A DNA stretch of 60,000 bases from Apostichopus japonicus. Its lineage: Eukaryota; Echinodermata; Holothuroidea; Aspidochirotida; Stichopodidae. The DNA is taken from NCBI RefSeq assembly GCF_037975245.1, contig NC_092579.1:15388178-15448177 (forward strand), in the 5' to 3' direction. Shown here in pieces: positions 38,301 to 50,300 of the stretch. The position numbers and the translations under genes were made by a program. The notes beneath the pieces are model-generated. The model was given only the letters and a program-made list of their open reading frames with translations. It was not told the origin of the DNA and searched no databases. The first letter of the stretch is position 1. Each line of letters starts with the position of its first letter.

Positions 38301-41300
38301 CCAAAAATTTTCAGGCATCACCTTATTCATACACAATCCAACAATCATCAGTTGAACTTTGAATATGATCCATCAAAATCTTGAGAAGATTGAGATAATT
38401 GAAAATATTACAAAGAATGACCCCCGATGACCCCCTAAATGACATTTGACCTCAATTTTCCGAACACCCCTCGTAACTCTCATCCCGAGGAATATTGTGA
38501 CCAAGTTTCATTATAATTGGCCATACACTGTACGAACAGGAGCAATTTGAAAATATAGGGCCGCGGCCCGGGCCACAAAAGACCCCTAGTTGATCTTTGA
38601 TCTCAAATTCATGAACACCCTGAAGGTAAAACTACCATAGTACTATCGTGACAAACCCTCAACATTGTACCATGGAATCTGTAGGAGAAGCATTTTGCGT
38701 ATTTCCACAAAATGGCCCATTACGGCCCACAGGTGACCTTTGACCCCAAATTTTGGACCATTTCTGATGGCCCTATACCCAATGGTCCTTGTGTCCAAGT
38801 TTCATGAAATTCCATCAAACACTGTGCGAGTGGCAGCGGTTTTACCAATTGTTGACGGATAGAGTGATAGAATGATAGAGTGATAGACGCCGCACTGTAA
38901 CAATAGCTCACACCAGCATGCTGGTATGAGCTAATAAAATTTAAATTAGTGAGTGATATGTTGTCCTCTTAATACTCAGAAGGCTTCATCAATTTGTTAC
39001 TTTTAATTCTAAAAACAACAATTTGGCTTTGCATGAAAGACCACAGGATTTAATGTTCAATCTGATAAACTGAGCTTGATAAATAATGAGTTTAGCATAT
39101 TACCCTAACAAAAAATGGTGTCACCCATCTTCCTATCATATCTCCCTTTCCTAGCTTCTTTAGTTGATCCATTTCCTAATTGCAGATTTTCAATAAAAGT
39201 TGTCATTGTTAACTTCATTTATATTATACGAGATAGTATGCCAAAATTATCTGATAGAATATTTGTCAAACTTTGGTCTCTTTCAATATTAGGGATCACA
39301 TTTGAAGAGGAAAATTTCAAATATTATTTTTTTATTGGCAAAGCAGAGAAATCCTCTGAGGTTACTGTAGACATGTTAAATGTCTATTAGGTATGTGCCA
39401 TTGCAGTATTATTTGTCAAGTTCTGTCGTTTTATCCGAACATCGCAATAATATGAAATGAGTTTTTGTTGCGTTTGCAATATGAAAGTTTCCTGTTTTGT
39501 AATATACTTTGAACACAAATGTTTTTATTGGTTGAATTACCACCTGCTGCCTCAAGAAATAGTTAATGTTTCAAACAAGTCATTGTGATTTGTCTGAAAG
39601 GTATTTTGAAAGTATTTCCAAAACTAAACAAGACAACTTTCACAGTTGATTCAATTCATTCGCAGGGGCGGACTGGCCATCTGGGCAATGCCCTTTGGGC
39701 TGGTGGACTGGGCAATATGGGCAATGCCCGGTGGGCTAGCCCGTTGGGCAAAAAATGGGCCGAAGCCTGGTTAACAATTTACAGCCAATTGAATGAAATA
39801 ATAGACCGACCTAGACTAGGTGTAGGATGCTCGAGCTAGTTTAGGACCCAGTTTGCTCCTGTTCATTTGCATGCTTGTTTCGGGACGAAATTATAGTTCT
39901 TGTCAAAAATATGATTAGAATAATAACCTATAAAGATAATTACCATTCATGCAAGAGAAGATATACATAGTATCATTGGCACCAAGTACGACACTAAGCA
40001 GTGTAGTAAACAGACATGTGGTTTATTCTACAAAAAAGAGAGTAATGGCCTAAGAGTGACTCAAAAATGTTTGCAATGTTTCAAAACCATAGTAACCCAT
40101 TATTTTTGTATTATGATCATTGTTCTTCTTACTTTTCTATTATTTTACGTGGTATTCATGTCTCGTGTGTTTCCACCATGTTGTCATAGCAACCAGATCC
40201 CCAGGACAAAGCTAATTATTTTCCAGTGAAAGTGGTTCACATAAATAAATGCTCCATTTTCATTAACTTTATGGACTCCTGTAGAGATTTGTGACCGTAA
40301 CAGAACAAGCAACTTCTGAACAATCTGACTAAATATTTCATAATGTTTGATTTTAAACTTATTGACACTGTCATAATAGTATTAAGACGATGAACACAAA
40401 ATTTGGTGTTACCATGGATTTGATACTATAAACCATCGAAGACAAACTTTTAATATAAATTATATTAATAAAAGAAATATTAATCTCGGTCATCAAAGCT
40501 TTATTCCCCATTTTACAAAAAAGTCTTAATTTTGCTCGATCAATACCAAAAGTCACTCTGACTTCTTGATTATTATATACTTAAACTGACAAATTGCACT
40601 CTGCTTGTTTGAACTCTGAATTCATTTCAAGTTATTGCTTCCTTCATCAAGAGCTTGCCAAAAAAAGAAAGATCTAGGTGCACTGACCCTTCTTCCACCT
40701 AGTTTTTAGATTCGATCTCTTTCGGGAATCCTATAATTCTGTACTCGTAACAACCATATGCAGTTGTCATTTGTAATTTCATTTCTGTAAAGTGATAAGC
40801 CTTCTTCACAAGCTTTCCAAATTTATGATTTGCTCTTGGGAGTTTCATTCACACTTTGAAATGAGGATCTTCACAGAATTATGTACTCGTCTTACAGCGC
40901 AAATTTGATTTCTTGGAAAAAACCATACAAATATACCAGGGAATGTTAATTTGCATAGGCTACAACTTAGGTAGAATTTTTGCAAAGTGAAAATAGTTTT
41001 AGTTTTGCAATATTCTATAGCCAAGCTGAACATGATCTGTACCAAACTTATCTGTCAAGCTTATATTTTCTTCATTTCACTTTTTTGGGGGGAAGTGGGG
41101 AGGGGGGAAGGGTTGCCCAATAGAACTATTGCTTTGGTTGTGGTGAATAACATTCTCTCGTTTACTTCTATGGTAAAACAATTTAATTTACATGATGGTC
41201 TAACAATATGGTAAAATATCATTGAATCGAATGTTTGGTAGAGTTAATTCGGAGCAGTAATGATTTGGCTTCTCTGATGAAAATGCTTTCTAATTTAATT

Positions 41301-44300
41301 TTACTGATCAAGGAGTATAGCAACACCTTGGAAAATGCAAATTTGAAGTCTGTAAGTTAAGGAGTAAGTAAGGCTTGAAAATATAATTCTCTCTTACTGT
41401 GAAAATGGATCAATCATTGATCTGGTAGGAATATTTTAATCAATATATTTTTTATCAAATAACCAAACAGCTTTTGTGATGATTTAAGAAATTACTGTAA
41501 CTTTGTATTTTTTTATTGTCATGAATATCCTTGATTTTTTTTTTTTTTTTAATGAGAAGAATTAAATCAGCGATTTAATGAGCATTGGTGCAGAGAGGGT
41601 CAGTAAAGGTTACAAATTAGTTGGAACTTTATATAAAAAAAAAGTGATGCTTTCAAGAAAAATCTGGAGCTATAGTTGTCTGGAAATTTCAATTCATACC
41701 TAGTTGTATACAGGCATGAACTTTTTCCGCGAATTCGCGGAATACCCGTGATTTCTTTTCTACCTCGGGGACAAAAAACTATTATCCTAACACACTGTAG
41801 CATACTCAAACTGGAGCCTATACCGCAATTTTGCAAAGTTCCGTGATTTTGTTTTACTCCAGGCTCATCTCTGTGTATAGGAGTGCCATCTTGAATAGTA
41901 AATATCTTGAATAGTGAAATGGTTAAAATCTCATACGCACTGGTCTCTGTCGGGGTGCGTTGCATGTAGCAATCATTTGGCACCATTTTTGATTCCTTGC
42001 CGAAGGCCGAAAGGAATCTATGTGATGGTGATGGCGTGTATGTGTGTAAGTATGTGTGTGTGTATGTGACGCTTTGCTTGTAAACACGGTATCTCAAGAA
42101 GTTAAAGTTGGATGAACTTCAAACTTGGTATGTGGGTAGCCCTTGGTAAGTAGATGATCCCTATTGTTTTCCATGGAGGTCAAAGGTCATTTGAGGTCAA
42201 CAGAGGCCAAGTCTGAAAACCTTGTAAGCACAATATCTCAGGGAGTAAAAGTTTTTGGAATTTCAAACTTAGTATGTGAGTAGCCCTTAGTGAGTAGATG
42301 GTCTCTATCTTTTTTCATGGAGGTCAAGGGTCATTTGAGAGGTCACCAGAGGTCATAGGCGGAAAAAATTGTAAACACGGTATCTCAAGAAGTACAAGAT
42401 GCTTCAACTTGAAAATTAGACTGTGGATTGACCTAGGATAGCAGATGATCCCAACTCTTTTTCATGGAGGTCAAAGGTCATTTAGGGTCACCAGAAGTCA
42501 AAGGCGGAAAGCCATGTAAACATGATATCTCAGCCAGTAAAAGATGCATGAACTTTAAACTTGGTGTGTAGATAGCCCTTGGTGAGCAAAAAATATCTAT
42601 TGTTTTTTCATGGAGGTCAAAGGTCATTTGGGGTCACCAGAGGTCAAAAGTTAAAAAACTTGTAAACACGATATCTCAAGAAGTAAAAGATGCTTGAACT
42701 TTAAACTTTGTGTGCTGATAGCCCTTGGTGAGCAGGTAATCCCTATGGTTTTTCATGGGAGCCAAAGGTCATTTGATGTCACCTGAGGTCAAAAGCTGAA
42801 AACCATGTAAACATGATATCTCAAATAGTAAAGTTGACTTGAGCTTTAAACATAGTATGTTGGTAACTCTTAGTGATTAGATTATCCCTGTTATTTTTCA
42901 TGGAGGTCAAAGGTCATTTGGGGTCACCAGAGGTCAAAGGCTGAAAACAAACTCCCATTGACAGGGTCCGACATGTTTTTTATTATAAATATGCTCATTT
43001 TAGGAGATACAAGGCAAAGAAAAAAATGTTTGTCAATATTTTAATATATGATAGAGCTCTGTGTGCTCTATAGACGAAACTAACTCCCACTTCGATCGGA
43101 CACCTGGTTCTTAAGTTATGAGGTGCCATTGGATGGATTTGATACCTCTTCAGCAATAACATTGTGTATGTACATATTGGAGTGCATAACAATTTAAGGA
43201 TGGAGTGCACTTCATTAAGGGGAACATTTTTCATAAAATCGCCATCCAAGGTCATTCAAGGTTGCTTATGGGCAAAAAAATGTCTGACATGGCTGATATT
43301 GGGACATATTGTGAATGAAGTAGGTGCACGTTTTACTAAATAACCGTTATGTAATCCAAGGTCACCAAAGGTCAATTATGGCTCTTGGGGGCAATAACTT
43401 GTGAAACTCCCACTGATGGGGTCCGACATGGTTTTTCATGTTTTCCATGAAGGTCAAAGGTCACCACAGGTCAAACCGTGTAAGCACGATATCTCAAGAA
43501 GTAAAAGTTGCTTAAACTTTGTATATTGGTAGCCTTTGGTACACTGATGATCCCTAGTGTTTTTCATGGAGGCTAATGGTTATTTGAGGTCACCAGAGGT
43601 CAAAGGCTGTAAACCTTGTGAATACAATATCTCAAGAAGAAAAGTTTCATGAACTTTAACTTGGTATGTTGGTAGCCTTTGATGAGAAGATAATCCCTAT
43701 TGTTTTTCATGGAGGTCAAAGGTCATTCAAGGTCAATTGTTGGTTATAGTCAGAATAAGTAGAATTATACAGAAGTGAAGTTTGTTTGACCTTCGACCCT
43801 CTTTGCATAGATATGCATTACTCAATTCTGCAAGACTTGCCATTTCTGCTCAGCATTTCAGATCGTTAGAAAATCTTCTACCTAAAGTTTATTATCATAT
43901 GGGCAAGGAATCACTAAGTCTTTTGACTTTCTGGTTTTTTAAAGAATATGCTTAGCCTTTGCAGCAAAGTAAGAAGCTTTTCAGAGCATTTCTTATTTCC
44001 GTTTTTGGTTGCTTTATAATTTAGTTAATGGATTTTGCTCGGATCAAAATGTATGCAGTATATTCTTCTTGTATCAAAAACTCATTCGCATTGGATAATG
44101 GACAGTATGGTATATGTCATTATGGCAGAACGTACAGTGCAAGAGCACTGCAGATACTACCCCATGACCCAGCATCACCCCTACCTCAATGGCATGCATA
44201 AAGGAAGGGGGGTTAGTGTGGCAGTAATGGCTTTAAATGTGTACAACAAAAAAAAGGGAAAATAAACCGGAAAGAAAGAGACAAGTTAATATTTTATCTG

Positions 44301-47300
44301 CAACGTATTTAATCTTTTTTTTTTTACCATTTTTTTATCTGTTATGAAGACCTTCTCAATTGCACCGTTGTACCATCATGTAAGTTGTACTGAACAAACT
44401 TCCTGGTACTGTGCACATACAATCTGACAGAGTCCACATTGTCAAACCAGTGTTAGTGACCTTCCAGGCTTGCTCTAGCCTGGTAGTCTATGAAACAGAA
44501 TACCTGCAGAGTCTAGAAAATTCAATCACAAATAAAACTATACAGCAATCATAACTCTATATCCAAACAGGGATGAGGAACTTTCACTTTACATTCAACT
44601 TTTGAAATAACAAATTACTAACAAGCTAACAGAATGGACTACTAAATACTGCACACACAAGGAGGATTGACCTGATTGGCTCGTAAATACACATGAGAGC
44701 TGCCTATTTAAGGTGGCACAATCGATGCACTAGGTAGCTCTGTCTGATTGGGCATGCCCTATGCACTAGGAACTGTAGCTGTCTGATTGGGCATGCCCTG
44801 TGCACTAGGTACTGAAACTGCCTGATTGGACATGAACTGTGTAGTAGGAATGTAGCTGCCTGATGGCACAACCTGTGCACTAGGTAGCTGTCTGATTGGG
44901 CATGACCTGTGCATTAGGTAGCTGTATGATTGGGCATGACCTATGTAGTAGGAATGTAGCTGTCTGATGGGGCATGAACTGTGCACTAGGTACAGTAGCT
45001 GCCTGATAGGGCACAACCTGTGCATTAGGTAGCTGTATGATTGGGCATGACCTATGTAGTAGGAACGTAGCTGTCTAATGGGGCATGACCTGTGCAGTAG
45101 GTACTGAAGCTGCCTGACTGGGCATGACCTATGCACTAGGTAGCTGCCTGATTGGGCATGACCTGTGCACTAGGTAGCTGCCTGATTGGGCATGACCTAT
45201 GCACTAGGTAGCTGCCTGATTGGGCATGACCTGTGCATTAGGTAGCTGTATGATTGGGCATGACCTATGTAGTAGGAATGTAGCTGTCTGATGGGGCATG
45301 ACCTGTGCAGTAGGTACTGAATCTGCCTGATTGGGCATGACCTATGCACTAGGTAGCTGCCTGATTGGGCATGACCTGTGCACTAGGTAGCTGCCTGATT
45401 GGGTATGACCTGTGCACTAGGTAGCTGCCTGATTGGGCATGACCTGTGCACTAGGTACTTTAGCTGCCTGTTTGGTCTTGACCTGTGCAACAGGTAGCTG
45501 CCTGATTGGGTATGACCTGTGCACAAAGGTAGCTGCCTGATTGGGCATGACCTGTGCACTAGGTAGCTGTATGATTGGGTATGACCTGTGCAGTAGGGAA
45601 CTGCCTGATTGGTCTTGACCTGTGCACTAGGTAGCTGCCTGATTGGTCTTGACCTGTGCACTAGGTAGCTGTATGATTGGGTATGACCGGTGCACTAGGT
45701 AGCTGCCTAATTGGGTGTGACCTGTGCACTACGTAGCTGCCTGATTGGGTATGACCTGTGCAGTAGGGAACTGCCTGATTGGTCTTGACCTGTGTACTAG
45801 GTAGCTGCCTGATTGAGTATGACCTGTGCACTAGGTACTGTAGCTGCCTGATTGGGCATGACCTGTGCACTAGGTAGCTGCCTGATTGAGTATGACCTGT
45901 GCACTAGGAAGCTGCCTGATTGAGTATGACCTGTGCACTAGGTACTGTAGCTGCCTGATTGGGCATGACCTGTGCACTAGGTAGCTTCCTGATTGGGCAT
46001 GACCTGTGCATTAGGAACCTGTATGATTGGGCATGACCGACCGCATAAGGTAGCTGTATGATTGGGCATGACCTGTGCGAAAGGTCGTCATCTGATTCAC
46101 TTCTAACAATATGCACAAGGGAGCTGCTCGATTTAAGGCAATCTTAGAAGAAGAAGGAAAAAATGTCCCACCTGACCCTTGTGATTGCTTCAGTATAGTC
46201 TCAGGAGAAAATGATGAAGCTAACATCTGCACGATATGATGAAGATATGTAGGCTGGGCAGATGCGAGTTTGACCAATAGCTTCATATATTCTTGCTGTA
46301 ATTCAGCATCGTAATGTGCCCATTGTAGATGCTATAGAAGCACAAGGAAAAAGAAAATTAAAATGACATATAATTTGCATTAGACTGTAACTTGCATCTA
46401 GACAGAAAAGATGGGATCTGTACTCTTACTGAATAGAACAACCACTACTGGGTAGGAATTGACCTACTGTACCAGTACTTGTGAGACGGTTACATCTCTA
46501 TGTTCCGACGTCTCTATGTTCCGACAATTTTTTTTTACCAACATTTTTTCGTACCCAATTTTTTGGGACCCATTCTTTTTTGGACCCAATTTTTTTGGAC
46601 CCAAAACCTTAAAACATGTTTTCGGACCAATTTTTTTTCAGACCAAACATTTTTTGGACCAAAATATTTTTATGAGCAAACTATTTTTGGACTCTAAAAA
46701 AGTTGGGTCCCCCAAAACAAATTAGGTCAAACAAAATGTGGGTCCAAAAAAATTGAGTCCACCCCAAAAAAATTGGGTCCGAAAAAATTTGGGGCCAAAC
46801 AGACATTATGCACAGTGAGTGATATCTTCTTACTTATGCTCTTCTCTAATGTACTGCTAACTTAGACCTGCCCTTTGACCTACGCAATTCAGGAAACTGT
46901 CCTTGTCTTCCTTAATACCTCTTCTTGCTTTGAGTAATTGCAATTTTCAAATTTATTTCTCCCATGATTGTACAAGATTAATACAAAACTAACATAACAG
47001 TAGGGAAGGTTAACATATGAAAGACACTGGAAAAAAAAACAGCAAGGCTGTTATCTCGGCTAGTGACCAAGTTAATCAAAATATGAAACCAATCAACAAG
47101 AACTTAAGTTTCCGCAAGACTAGTTCTTGTTTACACCAAAACCTGTTAAAACCTGGGCTGCCTTTTCTTTTGTTTTTGGGGACGTGTTAGGATTATATGC
47201 CCCACAGCGTCAAGGCTGGTAAGATTGTCATTTTTCTGAAATTAAACATTCAATCTGTGACTTTATGGGTGTATTATTAATATACATCCTTTGTATCTGT

Positions 47301-50300
47301 ATCTAATACAAGGAGGTGCATGAAAGATGCAAAATATTTACCAGAATAGTCACCACCAGACTTTCACATTGGCTTGTAATGAGGATGGCAGCATCTTGGA
47401 GTTGATTCAGCAAATTCAACAATACTTCATTCTAGATTCAAACATGAAGAAGAAGAAGAAAAAGAAAATAGTCAGGTTTTTTGGGAAGGAATTATACACA
47501 ACAACTGAAACTCTTTGCAATTTAAATTTGTCATAATTCTTTTCTTTCATTTTGTTTGATTGTCTCAAATTTTTCCCCTCATACATATTTGTTTATTGTT
47601 CTCACTCTGTTGATAAAGCATACCCTTTGGATTTTTTCTGTATTTTGTATTTTTATCTGCAGTTAACATATTTGTTTTGTAATATTCATACCATTAGCAC
47701 ATTATGGTGAGTATAGCATCTCATTGTTGGACAAGTTAAGAATTTGAATGAAAATGAATTTGAATTGTAATAGGAAATTATCTCTATAAGCCTATGACCA
47801 CAGCAAAAAAGGAAGGGGAGGGATGGGGGGGGGGGGAGTCTGTGACTAAAATGTACAAATATTACGGCATATAAAATGTCTCCTAAAATGACGCTATCTA
47901 TATGTAAACCAACATCAAACAGAAATAAAATGCAAGTTATCAACAGAACATGATATCTATATACATTACTGTACGTGAGTCATACAAGAGACGGAACAAA
48001 CAGGTACTTGTGTTTGTCAAATGCTTTTCTTGCAATGTAACTAAGCTTCAAAGGACGACAGTCCAGAGGAAATTTATATTTGACTAACGAAAAAAAAAAA
48101 AACACAATCATAAGCCTACACTGTAAATATCCTGTGATATTTGTATGTAATTCCTACATTGCATAAATTTGTAAAAATATTGATAGTTGGACTTGTCACA
48201 AGCTTGTACCATAAGACTAGTGCAATTGAAGCAAATGTATGTGATGTCATAGTTGCTCACTGACAGCAAAAATGTTGGGGTTTTTCTGTTATTTTTCACG
48301 TCATAGTTAGGACAAAGTTTGCCTTAAGAAATGTGACGCTACAGTATCAAGACCCAATAATTGCAGTGCATTCATATGAACATTAATGCACACCAATTTT
48401 GAAGAAGGAAGTCAGATTGTACGGATGTTTTTTATAAAGAAACACATCAAAGAAATTTGTTTAGAGATCTTCATCTATGACATCACACATATTTCTCCCT
48501 CAAGTTCACTTTGGGTACAAAACATGTCAATTTCAAATCTTACCACCTCAAAAACATACACTGGAATTTAGAAATGCAAGTTTTCAACAGGATAATGCTT
48601 CTAAGGATATATATGTTTTTAATATGTTTATGTTTCTAATTTTTATCATCAGCCAAAACAAATATGTTCACCAGGACTATCCTTTTGGACCACCAGGACT
48701 ACCATATTGCATTAGTGGTCCAACATCACAGGAAAGTGTTTGCTTTTGCAAATGTCAACAGATACCAACATTTTATTATAGGTCAGAACAACACTTTCAT
48801 CAAAGAGTCACAGGACAATCATCTTTTCTGTCATTACAAAGCTGTGAACTTCACTGCGTCAATTTTTATACCGGTTGAATGCACACCATTTGGTTTAGAA
48901 TTTAGCAATAAACTAAAGCACTATGGTTGAATGCCAAAAATCAGTGTTTCTTAGATGTGAATTATGGCACTAGGTATCACTGCATACTGCAGGATAAGAT
49001 ATATCTGGCAACGAACCACAAAATGCTATAAATGCAACATGGACAAATTGCAATATATACAGTATATATGCAAACAGTGCAAAGATGCATAGCAGGTTTT
49101 GTACAGCCAAAACTGGTCAACCACAATCTTGAATTTAGATATGTTCATTCAATAGGAAACATTCACTCTTGGTTTGTGGCATAACTGATCGAAGAGAAAT
49201 TTGTTATTCCACGATCTATGTAGCTTTGAATGATCTGGTTGACAACAATATAAGGCCAACTTTATTATGGAAGACAACAATGTATATTATTATTAAGGGC
49301 CTTATTGTTGCTTCCATTATTTTTTTAAAAGTTCTGACCATCCAAGTTCAGTAACAAGTATCAGAGAGTGTGGTTCAGTATAAGAGGGGTTACAGAGGGT
49401 CATTGGGGGAGGGGGGTTGGAGAGGGGGGCACAGTGCAAAAATGTTACAAGTATTGTAGGCTAGTTTAGCATGGAGTATGTATGCATAGGATAGAGATAT
49501 AAGAGAGGAAATGAAGGGAATAACGTTTACATCTCAGTCAGAGACAAACTGTTTTTAGGGTGTGCAACTGCAAAATGCTTGATGAATTTTGCAAATTGGT
49601 GACTATTATTTGACTTTATAGCTTGGGTCAATAAATGTTGACTGACTAAAAGATAAAACATGAACGATGTCTGTCAAAATGTACATTTATCTAAAATGTG
49701 ATACAACATTTTTCAGTGTGCACTATATAAATTGCAAAATGCATATACAAGTATCACAAATTGGTTGGTTGCAACAATTTTCAGCCCTGATATTTGGAGA
49801 CTGAAACACATTAGATTAATAAAACACATAATACTAATATAAACAATCATATTACAACCAGAACATTCACAACCATTTCCCTCAGAAAACACTCTGAGCT
49901 TGCTAAAGAGGTCTATCATAACAGGAACATGATTGATCTTGGCAATTTCATATCATTAATAATAATATCATTCATATTAATAACAACATTACAATCAGGA
50001 TGCTTTGTAAACTCATGTACCCCAAAGTGTAAAAGTCTATAATGACACATACTGTATGTACTACAGTATACTGTTCTATAAAGTAAAGCAGCAACTGTAC
50101 AGTGAAGTACATCGATCTGTAACAATATACCACATTGAAGTCAGCTTTTGTATCATCATGGTTTCAAGACTTTTCTTGAGATAACACAAACAATCATCTC
50201 AGGTTTACAGCACGTGTTTAATAATACGTACAACCACAGAATTCACAGAAACTGTTCCATTCCCAAAAGGTCTATCAAAGTTATAAATATTTATATATGA

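Larger units (their letters stand above)
33635..46171. other. Long RRN3 intron (12.5 kb) rich in repeats
   Basis: It lies between the exons ending at 46172 and starting at 33634. It holds two 2-kb AGGTCA-rich elements, an inserted element with a terminal hairpin, the 111-bp duplication, a GGGCAATGCCC repeat and the 34-bp minisatellite. No RRN3 exon is missing here by phase. No other gene was recognised. Confidence 0.7.

Noticed and set aside
41600-42097. 165-codon minus-strand frame sharing its first 38 residues with one at 34945-35235
   Set aside because: The shared part is the GTGTATG-rich start of the 2-kb element and the remainder is unrelated flank, so it is not a conserved protein.
44759-46116. 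Minus-strand frames with repeated HRSCPIRQL peptides
   Set aside because: They follow the 34-bp minisatellite unit and break wherever unit length changes. No start context, splice sites or homology.
46459-46725. Plus-strand frames rich in Phe and FGPxFF
   Set aside because: They read the T-rich GGACCCAATTTTT array, which is low complexity.
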